Shown piece by piece: positions 1 through 10,425 of a stretch of DNA of 64,000 nucleotides (positions are counted from its first letter, which is position 1; every line of letters begins with the position of its first letter). The notes beneath the pieces were generated by a model. The model saw nothing but the letters and a program-made list of their open reading frames with translations, had not been told where the DNA came from and did not search any database. Source of the stretch: Yponomeuta sedellus (lineage: Eukaryota; Arthropoda; Insecta; Lepidoptera; Yponomeutidae); contig OW203740.1 in the NCBI GenBank assembly GCA_934045075.1, positions 20,039,878 through 20,103,877 on the forward strand, written 5' to 3'. The position numbers and the translations under genes are program-made.

Positions 1-225
1 GACGCTGTATGACGCTATAGGTAAATATCTTACAAAAGTTGGGAAAACATAAGTGCTGCATCTAGCACCTTTACTCACACCAAATGAGACCACACCAGAC
101 CCAGACCCAGGTTCAATAACTGTGTTTATTTTTAAACTCACCAAGATACATCTGCTTTTTGTAGCAATCATACGATAACTGGTGAAGAAAAACATCGTAA
201 GAAAGCCTGCTTGTATATAAGTAAT
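1..225. other. No clear gene; traces of a degenerate repeat
   Basis: No supported coding or RNA gene. A short stretch near 178-210 (gaagaaaaacatcgtaagaa) resembles the block common to the M and F repeats. Confidence 0.4.
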
Positions 226-253
226 GTAGAATAGCATTAAAATGTGAAAATTA
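226..253 (+). mobile_element. FB-L repeat, left piece, split by a SINE-A
   Basis: The first bases of an FB-L repeat, interrupted after 253 by SINE-A and resumed at 685. Uninterrupted copies at 6593 and 28506 supply the empty-site sequence, so the order of insertion is clear. Positions 239-253 are the left target-site duplication (TSD) of the SINE. Confidence 0.7.
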
Positions 254-684
254 TACTATTTTTATTTTTAATGCACTAACCCGTGCTAAGGACAATTTTA
301 AAAACCTATTTAGAGGCTAAAAATTCCACCCATGCCGGGATTCGAACCCGTGACCTCTGGCTATCCGTGCCAGCGCTCGATCCAACTGAGCTAATGGGCG
401 ATTAAAAAAAAAATAGTATAATCATGTGGGTACAGCGATATCATTCCGATGCAAAAACCTAACTGCAAAGTAGGTAGTCGGGGCTGTAAGTGATGCAATC
501 GACGTCAGCCAGATGTCGCTGCCTGTACGTAATACAGAGAATAGTGTAAAGAGGTTCGAAATTTCACTGATGCCGGTGAGTCGCCCATTAGCTCAGTTGG
601 ATCGAGCGCTGGCATGGATAGCCAGAGGTCACGGGTTCGAATCCCGGCATGCGTGGAATTTTCAGCCTCTAAATAGGTTTTCTA
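254..684. mobile_element. Fold-back SINE-A with 15-bp TSD
   Basis: The left arm (254-403) carries a tRNA-like head in antisense. The right half (404-684) carries body plus a sense tRNA-like head at 583-654, with A box tagctcagttgg and B box ggttcgaatcc. The acceptor-like ends and the anticodon and T stems still pair. The identical 15-mer aaaatgtgaaaatta lies at 239-253 and 685-699. The two 3' tails are at the outer ends. Not a functional tRNA: it is one member of a dispersed family. Confidence 0.85.
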
Positions 685-1002
685 AAAATGTGAAAATTAC
701 TTTGTTAAATTTCGCCAAAAATCCCACAAGCACCATTGCGTTTAGTTAATGCACCGCCCTCCCTCCCACTTTTTCAAGCAGAAGCAAGACACGAACATAC
801 CACTACCGACACCAATACTTGTGTGAGAAAATGCACGACGTGGTTTTAGGCTCACAAGTGAGCCTGAGGATGCCTCGCGTTATTTCCTCAGGCTCACAAG
901 TGGGCCTTGTATTATTCATCCTCAGGCTCATGCCTCGTGTTAGAGGCAAAACGCGTCGCACATTTTCTCACACAAGTTTTGAGACGCCTGATTCCATACA
1001 AT
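685..1002 (+). mobile_element. FB-L repeat, right piece
   Basis: Continues the copy begun at 226. It includes the purine/pyrimidine-biased block around 745-775, a ctgagga core at 864-870, a second hairpin segment to about 950, and an inverted terminal piece (gcctgattccatacaat) that mirrors the start of the copy at 6563. Bases 821-841 can pair with 953-973, so the interior folds into a long stem. No coding content. Confidence 0.6.
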
Positions 1003-1015
1003 ATCATGTAGAATA

Positions 1016-1398
1016 TATTCTTTTTAATGCACTAACCCGTGCTAAGGACAATTTTAAAAACCTATTTAGGGGCTAAATAGGTTTAGGGTGGAAATTTTAG
1101 CCTCTAAATAGGCTTTTAAACTTGTCCTTAGTTAGTGCATTAAAAAGAATATAATCATGTGGGTACAGCGATATCATTCCGATTTCAAACCTAACTGCAA
1201 ACTCGGGGCTGCAAGTGATGCAAAATTACTTCAGCCAGATGTCGCTGCCTGTACGTAATACAGAGAGGTTCGAAATTTCACTGATGCCGGTGAGTCACCC
1301 ATTAGCTCAGTTGGAAGAGCGCTGGCACGGATAACCAGAGGTCGCGGGTTTGAATCCCGGCATGGGTGGAATTTATAGCCACTAAGTAGGTTTTAAAA
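1016..1398. mobile_element. Fold-back SINE-A with partial head-to-tail dimer
   Basis: An antisense tail (1016-1075) is followed by a sense tail (about 1083-1145) and then a sense body and tRNA-like head ending in a second tail. The two sense tails are about 278 bp apart, so the copy holds more than one unit. TSD atcatgtaraata at 1003-1015 and 1399-1411 (12 of 13 identical). Confidence 0.75.
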
Positions 1399-1410
1399 AT
1401 CATGTAAAAT

Positions 1411-1495
1411 AACATATTCGAAAAACGTCGAAACGTCGAGGTAAAATAGCAATAAATTACCACGCGATTAAGCCCCAAAAATATTCTAACTATCA
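1411..1495 (-). repeat. FB-J related fragment
   Basis: Contains cgtcgaaacgtcgaggtaaa and matches the reverse complement of 5968-6035. A further copy of atcatgtagaata begins about 1494, suggesting an insertion next to the previous SINE. Confidence 0.5.
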
Positions 1496-1499
1496 TGTA

Positions 1500-1788
1500 G
1501 AATATCAAACTGGCAACCCTAGAGCTAAGTCCAGACATTAAAAAGCCCGACTCTGGCCGGCTATCTCCCCATAAACTCCGTGCAAAAGCGTTCAGCCGCG
1601 CCACGCGCCAGCGTTCCGGGCCCAACGGCCGGGTGGCTTAAAAAAACATGGCCGCCGAAACTCACATACGAGCTTCAAGGGGTGGCGCTAACTAGCGCCG
1701 TCTATGAAAAACGTCGTTTCATCTCTTAGAGTACGTTTTATGCAAAAAGTAAACAGCATAATATTATTATCTATTATATTATTTTTAA
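1500..1788. other. No feature recognised
   Basis: GC-richer stretch around 1540-1720 with an open frame on the minus strand, but no motif or repeat I can name. Confidence 0.4.
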
Positions 1789-2018
1789 TGCACTAACCCG
1801 TGCTAAAGACAAATTTAAAAACCTATTTAGAGGCTAAAAATTCCACCCATGTCGGGATTCAATAATACAGAGAATATTGTAAAGAGGTTCGAAATTTCAC
1901 TGACGCCGGTGAGTCGCCCATTAGCTCAGTTGGAAAGAGCGCTGGCACGGATAGCCCGAGGTCGCGGATTCGAATCCCGGCATGGGTGGAATTTTTAGCT
2001 TCTAAATAGGTTTTTTTA
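1789..2018. mobile_element. Fold-back SINE-A
   Basis: Antisense tail plus part of the antisense head (1789-1859), joined directly to a sense segment that starts within the body (about 1861) and runs through a sense tRNA-like head (1916-1988) to the tail. The junction differs from the other copies. Confidence 0.7.
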
Positions 2019-2085
2019 AAGCATATATCTAAATAATTACCAATGATAATTACCAACTACCTGTAAGTCTAAGTTAATATCTCCC

Positions 2086-2702
2086 TATCTTAAAAACCTA
2101 TTTAGAGGCTAAAAATTCCACCCATCGTTATCAACCCTTGTATGTCCCTACTGCTGGGGCACGGGTCTCTTCCTGCATCGCAGAAAGGTTAGGCCATACT
2201 CCACCACGGGGGCCAAGTCCGGGTTGGTGGAGGATTGTAAGACAGTGGCGGGCCTTACTGTCAGAAGTCATCAAGCCGCCCATAAGGCCTCTGACATGGC
2301 TTAACGACTGCCATTATATGACAGCCGGCACCAACGGCTTAACGTGCCTTGCGAAGCACGGAAGCGCTCGAAAAAATGCCACTAGCGGTAGTCACGGGAC
2401 GCTCACCCATCCTGTACCTGACCGCGCCTGTTGTTGCTTAACCAAGTGATTGATTCCAATCACTCGGTTCGCCTAGGCCACGAGCGCTTCAATAAATATT
2501 CCACCCATGCCGGGACTTAAACCCGTGACCTCTGGCTAACCGTGCCAGCGCTCTCCCAACTGAACTAATGGGCGACTACCTGGCATCAATGAAATTTCTA
2601 ACCTCTTTACAATACTCTCTGTACATATTACGTACAGGCAGCAACATCTGGCTGAAGTAATTCGCATTACTTGCAGCCCCAAGTACCTACTTTGCAGTTA
2701 TT
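2086..2702 (-). mobile_element. SINE-A, interrupted by SINE-B
   Basis: An antisense single-orientation SINE-A: tail and start of head at 2091-2125, then SINE-B, then head and body from 2498 to about 2695. B box antisense ggacttaaacccg is slightly decayed. Confidence 0.75.
2126..2497 (-). mobile_element. SINE-B (5S-rRNA-like head), full length, nested in SINE-A
   Basis: Reads in antisense from the gatatcaaccc-type 3' end to the cgctcgtggcctag 5' end. The head holds gttaagcaacaacaggcgcg and gatgggtgagcg-type blocks that match the internal control region of 5S rRNA. The 11-bp TSD attccacccat at 2115-2125 and 2498-2508 lies inside SINE-A sequence, so SINE-B inserted later. Confidence 0.85.
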
Positions 2703-2768
2703 GTCCCCAGGAAATATGAAATTAAACTACCAATCCGATAATATTATATCATATTAATTATATAATAC

Positions 2769-2916
2769 TCAAAACTGTTTTAATACGGATTTCACTCGTT
2801 TATTATATTTTTACAATTTTATTGGAAAATTGTAAAAGTATAATAGACGAGTGAAATGCGAATTAAAACAGTTTTAATTACGTCTACTTAGTACTCGTGT
2901 TAACCTTAGAAAATAC
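2769..2916. mobile_element. Short fold-back FB-J element with TSD
   Basis: Arms aaaactgttttaatacggat and its near complement meet around 2820-2826. An asymmetric 3' extension (ctcgtgttaaccttagaaaa) follows, as in the copy at 34108-34724. TSD tatataatac at 2759-2768 and 2917-2926. Confidence 0.75.
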
Positions 2917-2929
2917 TATATAATACAGC

Positions 2930-3535
2930 CTTTGGTAACTCAAGAGCCAGATATGAGTGGACACACAACTCCCTCGCCGTCAAGTGTGTCTCATTCATAT
3001 CCCAGACATGTCAACTATATCTGGCTCCCTCACACATACTCAATACTCAACTCAGTACGGTAGTCATCTCCTGCTACTTTATCCAGCTCACACACAATGC
3101 GCGAGAGCGAGATCATCATCGTCTGACATTGTTTACATTCGGCCGCATTTCTCATCGTAACCAACAAGCGATGAGAGAAAGTTCACAAAAAAAACGTGTG
3201 ATCTGGATAAAGTAGGGAATAGGTAGACTAGACTGACTCACCAGTTGTGTCTCTTGTTTCCACACGCACTGTTGATTGGACGTCGTGTGAGCTAGGACAC
3301 AAGTGGTGAGCGAGATATGATAGAGATATAGTGTGTCTCGGTGAGCAAAGATATGAGATATAACAACTCCCTCTAAGGACACACTTTGCCCAAGTCTAAT
3401 ATAATACTCGTAACTTATTGTTAGAGTCAGGAGCCTGCAGCTATTTATATGCTACTTGGTAGCCTAGCTACAGTAGCAGATACAGTACAGTCTCGTTCAC
3501 GTTTTCTATTTTATATTGAACAGTGAGAAGGGTAG
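2930..3535. other. Low-complexity region with an inverted repeat; no gene
   Basis: Around 3075-3096 ctactttatccagctcacac faces gtgtgatctggataaagtag near 3197-3216, giving a long-looped inverted repeat. It may be an old MITE. Otherwise nothing recognised. Confidence 0.4.
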
Positions 3536-3622
3536 GTTAACATTTACATTTACGTGCAGGCACATACTTGCTTCTGGCCTACACTAGGATACCTAGCTAA
3601 CATGTAAACGTCCAAGATCTAG
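3536..3622 (-). mobile_element. SINE-E fragment
   Basis: Matches the body of SINE-E (cacactaggatacc and catgtaaacgtccaaga blocks); the tRNA-like head is missing. It abuts LINE-I coding sequence at 3623. Confidence 0.6.
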
Positions 3623-3790
3623 GGTTTAAGACGGTCTTACATCGACCAAATAGGGGATGTATTAGCAATGGGAAAGATAAAAAGTACCCGGAACCGGCGT
3701 GCGTGCATGCAACGACTTATGAACGTTGATGAAGCGAAGGTGCGTCATCGTCAGTGCGCCACAGAGGTTGTCTGGAAGAAATGGCTCTGA
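3623..3790 (+). pseudogene. LINE-I reverse-transcriptase C-terminal fragment
   Basis: An open frame of 55 codons beginning GLRRSYIDQIGDV and containing STRNRRACMQRLMNVDEAK. It is colinear with the better fragment at 51568-51801 (RRTYIDQIGDLL ... TRNRRACMQRLMN). The last codons diverge, and the fragment continues into a CR1-like 3' end, so it looks chimeric or deleted. It is a 5'-truncated non-LTR retrotransposon remnant, recognised by matching sister copies in the window. Confidence 0.65.
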
Positions 3791-3890
3791 GCAAAAAGAA
3801 CACCAATAAATGTACTGTATCTTTGTAATGATTTTATGTTTGTTTTTTTCCTGGTGCACAATAAAGAATATTTTTATCTTATTTTATATC
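3765..3890 (+). mobile_element. LINE 3' end (family H)
   Basis: gtctggaagaaatggct, then aataaatgtactgtatctttg, then caataaagaatatttttatc and a TTATC-type tail. The same 3' end recurs at 4890, 40480, 44330, 46138 and 48480. Confidence 0.6.
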
Positions 3891-4249
3891 ATTACAGTTA
3901 CCGTCCAATGTGAAACCGGCCATTGCCTCGATTTTTCCAGTTACACGACCGGTCAAAAAACAGTGCCGGTGTAACAGACGCGCACATAAAGAAGCGTTTA
4001 AAAATTCACATTTATTCCCGCACGGGTTCGCAGGGTTCGGAGGGGGGAGGGGATTGCCGAATAGTTCCCATTTCCCATGGCCGCCGGCCATTCTGCACGA
4101 AATATGTATTTCAAATTTCAATGAACGTGCGGCCCTGTGTGTTCCAGATGAAGGTAAACGGAACAGAGGTCCAGTTCGAAAATTATTCTACTTTTTTTCC
4201 AGCCAGCCTTGTATTTTGCATCTATCTTGTCTATAGATGCTATCAATAC

Positions 4250-4508
4250 ATACGAGTGAATATATAGTTGTATATTAAACGGGTCAAATTGCGATTGTTC
4301 ATTAGGTAAAACGTAATTACCTTATTTTCCGACGTTTCAGCAGCGTTACAGTTGTCGTGGTCTCGGGTAAGGGTCTCGGGGAGTCTAGCCGAGACCACGG
4401 CAACTGTAACGCTACCGAAACGTCGGGAAATAAGGTGATTACGTTTTACCTAATAAATAGTCGCGATTTGACCCGTTTAATATATAACTATGTATGAGTA
4501 TCGCGAAT
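4250..4508. repeat. FB-J palindrome
   Basis: Arms about 100 bp long. The left arm includes attaaacgggtcaaattgcg (4274), ccgacgtttcagcagcgtta and gtcgtggtctcggg; the right arm is its near complement, ending cgcgatttgacccgtttaa (to 4480). No coding content. Confidence 0.75.
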
Positions 4509-4599
4509 CATTAAAAAATACATACGAGTAAATGTTGCTTTAGCCCGCTGCTCAAATCTGAAAGTGATTTGAGGGTAGACCACTTGCACTTACCACTTC

Positions 4600-4680
4600 C
4601 GTCTACCAGTGACCACGGCAACTGAAACGCTACTTAAACGTCGGGAAATGAGGTAATTGCGTTATAAAACATAACTAAAT
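4600..4680 (+). repeat. FB-J single-arm fragment
   Basis: tgaccacggcaactgaaacg and aaacgtcgggaaatgagg match the right arm of the preceding palindrome. Confidence 0.6.
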
Positions 4681-4889
4681 ACGTACAACTCATTCGTTCA
4701 TAACTAAATATAGTACATACGATACATACGACGTTCATAACTAAATACATACGAGGTCTCGGATCATCGGATGTCGTCGCGTGCTTATCTTATGTTGGTG
4801 CAAACCTTTTCACATCCTTATGTTTGTATGTTTCTTTCGTTCCGCCTTATTACTTGAAATCAATTAGAATAGAATAGAATGTATGTATA

Positions 4890-4970
4890 TTTGCAATTGT
4901 TTTGTATTTGTTGTTTTTCCAGTGTACAATAAAGAATATTCTTATCTTATCTTATCTTATCTTATTTATT
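4890..4970 (+). mobile_element. LINE 3' end (family H) with (TTATC)n tail
   Basis: ccagtgtacaataaagaata followed by four or five copies of cttat. The tail acts as a microsatellite. Confidence 0.65.
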
Positions 4971-5208
4971 TGTCTTCAAGCAAAATAAGACACAACGATC
5001 ACTTATACTAGAGGCATTAATGACAGTTTAAAGAGACTTTTATTGAGCAGTTTATAAATTACAAATGAAGACAAAAAGGTCTGTGCCTCGGCTTGTAACT
5101 AATGTACACCAATATGCAACTAGTTGCCGATTTTCAGGCAAGGCCTTTTCTTTTCCAATTTCCAAAACGATATTAACTATTCTAGATTTCTTTTAGATTT
5201 TCACTTCT

Positions 5209-5226
5209 TGGCGCCCGACGTGGGGC
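5209..5226 (+). promoter_or_regulatory. Possible LTR-retrotransposon primer-binding site (tRNA-Lys type)
   Basis: tggcgcccgacgtggggc differs at one base from the complement of the 3' end of insect tRNA-Lys, including the terminal CCA complement. Such sites sit just inside the 5' LTR of many Ty3-type elements. No paired LTR, gag or pol frame is visible; an ATG at 5258 opens only about 29 codons. If real, this is a deleted element. Confidence 0.4.
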
Positions 5227-5359
5227 CAGCGGAAGAGTAAGTTGTAATAAAAAAAAAATGGAAAATACTATTGAAGATAATGGTTTAGGCATGCTTTTAG
5301 TACGCACTAGGGGTAACTTTAAGAGAGGTATATTTATAACCTGTTAGTATTGGCAAATA

Positions 5360-5555
5360 GCTAGCACGTCTTTGTATAGGGTACTGAAAGTAACCCTTCG
5401 AACGCTAGTAGCTTCCATCCCATAACTTCATAGCACTAACCCCTTCTGTAATCTATAGAACTACATAACCCAAAATTTGCTGGAAGAAAATATTCTTAGT
5501 ATTAAACTCGCCTTGGTACAGTTCCCTTTTTATGCAATAAAGAATTTTCCTATTA
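5360..5555 (+). mobile_element. LINE 3' end (family N)
   Basis: gctggaagaaaatattctta, then ctcgccttggtaca and gcaataaagaattttc. The first block is a stem-loop-forming motif shared with copies at 6400, 10250 and 13443. Confidence 0.6.
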
Positions 5556-5629
5556 AATCCTACTCTTGTCAACAGGAACTGAATGTTCAGAGACCAGACC
5601 AAAGATGACCAAAAGTAGCAACTCTAGAC

Positions 5630-5700
5630 ACACACAGACACATGTATATACACACACATACACACCCTCATACACATATATACACACACATAGAGTACCT
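5630..5700. repeat. CA/TA-rich simple repeat
   Basis: Interrupted cacaca/tata tract. Open frames over it on both strands are by-products of the simple sequence. Confidence 0.8.
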
Positions 5701-5939
5701 TTAACCATATTTGTACAAACTGAACCTTTCTTCCGTTGTAGTTGTGTATTTTGTGACAGGTTGCTGAAAAGGGACCTATGGGTGCAGATTTGTGATGTAA
5801 ATGCGCGCCTTTGAGCTGGCACGTTTAACAAATCTATAATGAAACAGAAGGTGGGAATAACAAAGGTTTACTTTACTTTACACATAAAAATCATACAGAA
5901 AGCATAAAATTTGGAAATAAAATAAGTGTATATTACGAG

Positions 5940-6140
5940 ATGAGATAAGATAAGAATATTCTTAGTTAGAATATTTTCGGGGCTTAATCGGGTAGTAATT
6001 TATTGCTATTTTACCTCGACGTTTCGACGACGTTACAGTCATCGTGGTCAAGAGAAGATATTCTAACTATGGGTACAAGTCGCGAAAGTTTAAAGTATGT
6101 TATAAGAATATTCTTTATTGTATAATACCGGAAAAATAGT
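5940..6140 (-). repeat. LINE-H tail copies around an FB-J fragment
   Basis: gataagataagaatattctt (5943) and ataagaatattctttattgt (about 6103) are antisense H-type 3' ends. Between them, 5968-6085 holds an FB-J arm (acctcgacgtttcgacgacg, gtcatcgtggtc). Confidence 0.5.
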
Positions 6141-6399
6141 TACAGAAACGGCAGACTTATTGCTAATAGCAATTTATTCCAGGCTTATTTTATTAGAAAT
6201 ATATTCCAGATAAACGGAATTACACTACATTATAGACGGAAAGTGTTAAATTTTACGGTTTCCTTAAAATCTAAACTTTTTGCATTACGCTCGTGCCTTT
6301 CCGTCCTGATCCTGTGACGAAATTTTTCTTGTTTTTATATTTGTATTATTAAGTTAACCTAAGTTATGTTATAAATATTAATATGTAAATAATAAGTAA

Positions 6400-6525
6400 A
6401 CCGTTTACTGGCTCTACCCCTTCCACTGTCCGTATTATCGTGGGTCAGCTGGAAGAAAATACTATCTAGTACTAAGCTCGCCTTTGTTTTAAGTGCAATA
6501 AAGAATTTTCATTCATTAATTCTCA
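6400..6525 (+). mobile_element. LINE 3' end (family N) with ATTC tail
   Basis: cagctggaagaaaatactat, aagctcgcctttg and gcaataaagaattttcattc. It matches the antisense copy at 10250-10420 closely. Confidence 0.65.
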
Positions 6526-6555
6526 CTGAAGAATAACACTCCAAATTAACACATC

Positions 6556-6830
6556 TATTGTATAGAATCAGGCGTTGCTTTGCGAAAATCCATAATAGCA
6601 TTAAAAAGTAAAAAAATACTTTGCTAAATTCCGTTAAAAATCCCACAAGCACCATGCGGTTAGTTAATGCACCGCCCTCCCTCCCACTTTTTCAAGCAGA
6701 AGCAAGACACGAACACACCACCACCGACACCAATACTTATGTGAGAAAACACGCGTGCATTTGCATTTGCGTTGCATTTGGGAGCCTGAGGATGCCTCGT
6801 GTTAGAGGCGAAACTGTTCAGCGAAATTCC
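6556..6830 (+). mobile_element. FB-L repeat, single orientation
   Basis: From tgtatagaatcaggcgtt through the ccgccctccctcccact block to the core ctgagga (6786-... 6792), stem gcctc...gaggc and gaaa (6810-6813). This copy serves as an empty-site reference for the SINE-A insertion at 254. Confidence 0.65.
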
Positions 6831-7102
6831 GTTGCCACGGTTACCGGTCTTCGGAACGCCCAAAGCTGGACGGCACTTCACCTGCAAACAGTATCAAAAG
6901 TGCGCTTCAGTCAATCCGCAATTGCGTGTGTCGCTCTCCTTTGGAACACAGCACCGGGGGCTCAATATTCGGTGTATCGTTTCAAAGGGCGCATTCGCCG
7001 GGCTTAACTCCGGTCAACTGCACCACTCCGCGTGTTATTCAACTCTGCTGGACGGTACACCACAGCTGGAACGCGTGCAGGCGTCGGCCACTAAAATATG
7101 GG
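6831..7102. other. No feature recognised
   Basis: GC-richer sequence with overlapping open frames on the plus strand, but no recognisable protein or repeat. It could be a unique remnant. Confidence 0.35.
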
Positions 7103-7380
7103 TTCGATATCGATATCAACCCTTGTATATCCCCACTGCTGGGGCACGGATATCTTCCTGCATCGCAGGAAAGTTAGACCATACTCTACCACGGGGGCCA
7201 AGTCCGGGTTGGTGGAGAATTGTGGCTTGATAACTTCAGACAGTAAGGCCCGCCACTGTCTTACAATCCTCAACGAACTCGGACTTGGCCCAAGAAGTGG
7301 TGTATGGCCTTACCTTTCTGCCATGCAGAAAGAGACCCATGCCCCAGCAGTGGGGACATATAAAACGTGTCGATATCGAA
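7103..7380. mobile_element. Fold-back SINE-B, tails outward
   Basis: The antisense 3' half of SINE-B (7111-7223) is joined near 7224 to a sense 3' half (about 7226-7372). The outer ends are ttcgatatcg and its complement, so the palindrome is near complete. Both 5S-like heads are absent. Confidence 0.75.
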
Positions 7381-7599
7381 ATATAAGAGCGGCAATAGTG
7401 GCTTCATTAACCTTAAACAATAGGTTTCAATGGTTTGAAGTAGCTGTGCTGTACTCTAGCCATACCACAGTCCTAGTAGTGGTAATTTTGTCAGGAACAC
7501 TTTGTACAAGTCTACAGCAAAGATTTGCAGTGCATGGTACAACATTTTGCCGGTAATCGCTTTAGCTGCAAAATATCGGCCATTGAGGATGTCAACGGA

Positions 7600-7850
7600 T
7601 GGATAAATAAATAAATATTCATGGAAATATTACACAGATCTCGTTAGCCCTATACTAAGTACAACTAAATGACTTGTGTTATAGGTGCTAACTCGACGAT
7701 AGATTTAATACAATAAATACATAGATAACATCCAAGACCCGAGACAAACTGGAAAAGTTTGTTTCCTACTTTGACCCGGCCGGGGATCGAACCCGAGACC
7801 TTCGGTTTCACAGTCAGCGTGCCAAACCGCTGCGCCACCGAGGCCGTCAA
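7600..7850 (-). mobile_element. SINE-D (tRNA-headed)
   Basis: The antisense head at about 7778-7847 holds A box tggcgcagcgg and B box ggttcgatccc when complemented; the tail is AAATA-rich at 7604-7614. Flanks gtcaacggatggat and gtcaatgatggat may be a slightly diverged TSD. Confidence 0.75.
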
Positions 7851-7880
7851 TGATGGATGTCCCTCATTAAATAACAATAA

Positions 7881-8003
7881 TATAACATTTATATACTGGC
7901 ACATACATTGCTTCTGGCCCCACACTAGGATACGGGTACCTGTGTTGTGGGTACCAGAAACAGCGACATCACAAACATGTAAACATCCAAGACCTGGGGT
8001 TCT
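7881..8003 (-). mobile_element. SINE-E fragment (no head)
   Basis: cattgcttctggccccacac, then catgtaaacatccaagacct. It is truncated before the tRNA-like head. Confidence 0.65.
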
Positions 8004-8107
8004 TTTACAATACAAGCGTTGAAGGTGTACCACCTCTCAGATAGTACCGTATGTCATTTGTAATCGCGACCTGATCATTACCTAATGATCGCGATGCTTA
8101 TACTATA

Positions 8108-8536
8108 CAAAAGACAAGTGCCGGCTGCCATGTAATGGCAGTCGTTAAGCCATGTCAGAGGCCTCATGGTGGCTTGATTTCTAAGTAATGATTAGTAAGT
8201 AAGAATTCATCACTTGAGTTAAGCAACAACAGGCGCGGTCAGGTGCAGGATGGGTGACCGTCCCGTGACTACCGCTAATGGCATTTTTTTCCGAGCGCTT
8301 CCGCGCTTCGCAAGGCACGTTAAGCCGTTGCCACCGGCTGTCATGTAATTGCAGTCGTAAAGCCATGTCAGAGGCCTTATGGGCGGCTTGATTACTTCTG
8401 ACAGTAAGGCCCGCCACTGTCTTACAATTCTCCCCCAACCCGGACTTGGCCCCCGTGGTGGAGTATGGCCTAACCTTCCTGCGATGCAGGAAGAGACCCA
8501 TGCCCCATCAGTGAGGACATACAAGAGTTGCTATCG
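8108..8536 (+). mobile_element. Composite SINE-B: internal segment plus full copy
   Basis: An internal piece (8115-8175) is fused through a tttctaagtaatgattag linker to a sense SINE-B whose head (8215-8268) holds gagttaagcaacaacaggcg and gatgggtgaccgtc. The same junction, including the aaaagacaagtgccggctg edge, occurs in opposite orientation at 35375-35855. The composite therefore moved as a unit. Confidence 0.75.
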
Positions 8537-8545
8537 TATATAACT

Positions 8546-9328
8546 ATGGTGGTAAATAGTCAGTCATTACTGCGCAGCTCTTGAGGGCATCACAAGCATA
8601 CAGAGCAAGCGCCGACCAATTCCCAAAAAAATCCACAGAAATTTCAACGGATAAAGAAGATATTATACCCGCTCTGAACGAACGCTGGCCGGGCCAATCG
8701 AGCCCTTGAGCTGGTGATGAATAAAAAAAGCCTCCCATTCCAACACATCGATTCCGGTAAGCTCTGCGGGACGCGTATTATATCAAAAGGCCACTCGCGC
8801 GCTAATGAGCGAGTTTGAGGGAAAAAGCTGGAGGCGGTCGTAAAACAAAATCAGCACTTCACAGGCACTTCGGCGATCGGATTGGGGTTCCGCGACGGAA
8901 ACGCTGCGGTCAACAAGTGGGGCCTTTGATCCTTCGGCCTTCAAGGGTGAGATGTGCCCCTGGGAATGTAAAACTTTGGTGACTTTCAAGCGTCATTATA
9001 GAAATGCACTGTAACAAGACTAGGGGAATGGTTGGAAAAGTTGGAAAAAAATTCCTTATGTTTTGAATCGGTTCCCTGTCAATTATATCAAACATGTATG
9101 CTGTGGAGCGCTTTGTATTTACAGTTTTTATATGCAATTAATATTGTGACTCACTGAGATTGCTTGATGTAATGTGAAAAGTAAACTAATTAAGACCAAA
9201 ATTAAGTAAAAAAAATTAGACTGATTAAATAAAATACAAAAGTGCATATTATTTAGTTATGTTTAAGATTGTATTGAACAGATCTTAATTATTTTTTCAT
9301 TATATTTTACAACTTATAAATAATTATA
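8546..9328. other. No feature recognised
   Basis: No repeat family or protein motif that I can name. Minus-strand open frames at 8544-8738, 8783-8989 and 8910-9137 have no recognisable domain. Confidence 0.4.
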
Positions 9329-9330
9329 GA

Positions 9331-9379
9331 AAAAAATTGCTTTTGAGTGACACTTTAAGTCACTCAAAAGCAATTTTTT
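9331..9379. repeat. Perfect 21-bp inverted repeat
   Basis: Arms 9331-9351 and 9359-9379 around the loop actttaa. The core attgcttttgagtgac faces gtcactcaaaagcaat. It may be a tiny MITE or its terminal hairpin. Confidence 0.8.
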
Positions 9380-9451
9380 GTTTAAAAATTTTAGTTAACA
9401 GCGATCAAGCAGGATTCTTGTTTGTTCCTATAAAACCCCGTTAAAGACCTT

Positions 9452-9560
9452 CGTTATCAACCCTTGTATGTCCCCACTGCTGGGGCACGGGTCTCTTCCC
9501 GCATCGCAAGAAGCTTAGTGCATACTCCACCACGGGGGCCAAGTCCGGGTTGGTGGAGGA
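9452..9560 (-). mobile_element. SINE-B 3' fragment
   Basis: Antisense from gttatcaaccc to ggttggtggagga; truncated. Confidence 0.75.
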
Positions 9561-9794
9561 GGGTTAAACACCTGTACGACCAAAAAGCTAATAATCGTCT
9601 ATTTTATTCTTTTCGAATATCTGCTTTTCACTTTGATTTTTGAATCTAAAAGGGACGGTAAAGGATGTCCTTGGCGTACATCCGAATGGAATGTTTTATC
9701 GAAGCGAGATAAATAATAGCCGAAAACAGCGTACTAGCATGCAGCGATAATACTTTTAAGTGACTATTAATACTTCTAATGAATAGTTATGTAT

Positions 9795-10025
9795 TCAATG
9801 GATCTAATCGCGATTATTCACTAAGTAAGACGTAAATTACCTTTATTTCCGACGTTTCGGCAATATTGCAGATGCCGTGGTCAAGGTAGACTTAATTTAC
9901 CCGCCACTTTAGTCTACACGTGACCACGGCTACTGCAACGTTGCTGAAATGAAAATGAAAAAAAATTAAAAAACAGGAAAAAAAGGTAATGTTGTTTTTT
10001 AATGGCGATTAGACCCGTATTAATG
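9795..10025. repeat. FB-J palindrome, decayed
   Basis: The left arm has cgcgattattcactaagta, ccgacgtttcggcaatattg and gccgtggtca; the right arm has gtgaccacggctactgcaac and ends with gcgattagacccg. The right arm is interrupted by A-rich sequence. Confidence 0.7.
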
Positions 10026-10239
10026 TAACTGTGATTTTAATTTCATTGGACATTTTGTTTACTAAACGTGGTTGTGTTTGAGCTATACTAATATAGCAAA
10101 ATTATTGAGTAAGTGACGTCGGTTGTTGAAATAAAAGCAATCGTAAGTGCATTTCAGTGATTCCCTCCAATTTATTAATATAATTATTATTCCTATAAGC
10201 ATGTGCGTAGTTACCTATTTATGTCTTTCTAAAACGGAT

Positions 10240-10425
10240 CTTTTATGAATGAATGAATTAACGAACGAACGAATATATGAATGAATGAAAAATTCTTTTT
10301 TGCACTAAAACAAATTTGTACAAAGACGAGCTTAATACTAGATAGTATTTTCTTCCAGCTAACCCACGATAATGCGAACAGTGGAAGGGGTAGTGCCAGT
10401 AAACAATATAATGTGATTTATTACA
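10240..10425 (-). mobile_element. LINE 3' end (family N)
   Basis: Antisense counterpart of 6400-6525. It starts with the tail (gaatgaatgaattaac and related), then tttgtacaaagacgagctta, then ttcttccagctaaccc. Confidence 0.65.

Noticed and set aside
583..654. Possible functional tRNA gene (and similar cloverleaf-like stretches at 1916, 29668, 38868, 47813, 61917 and elsewhere)
   Set aside because: The same head with the same flanks recurs many times inside SINE-A units with TSDs; these are SINE promoters, not tRNA loci.
5553..5831. Overlapping 82- and 92-codon frames on both strands
   Set aside because: Both depend on an interrupted CA/TA simple repeat.
8215..8268. Possible 5S rRNA gene
   Set aside because: Only the internal control region resembles 5S; the rest of the gene is missing and the sequence is part of a dispersed SINE.
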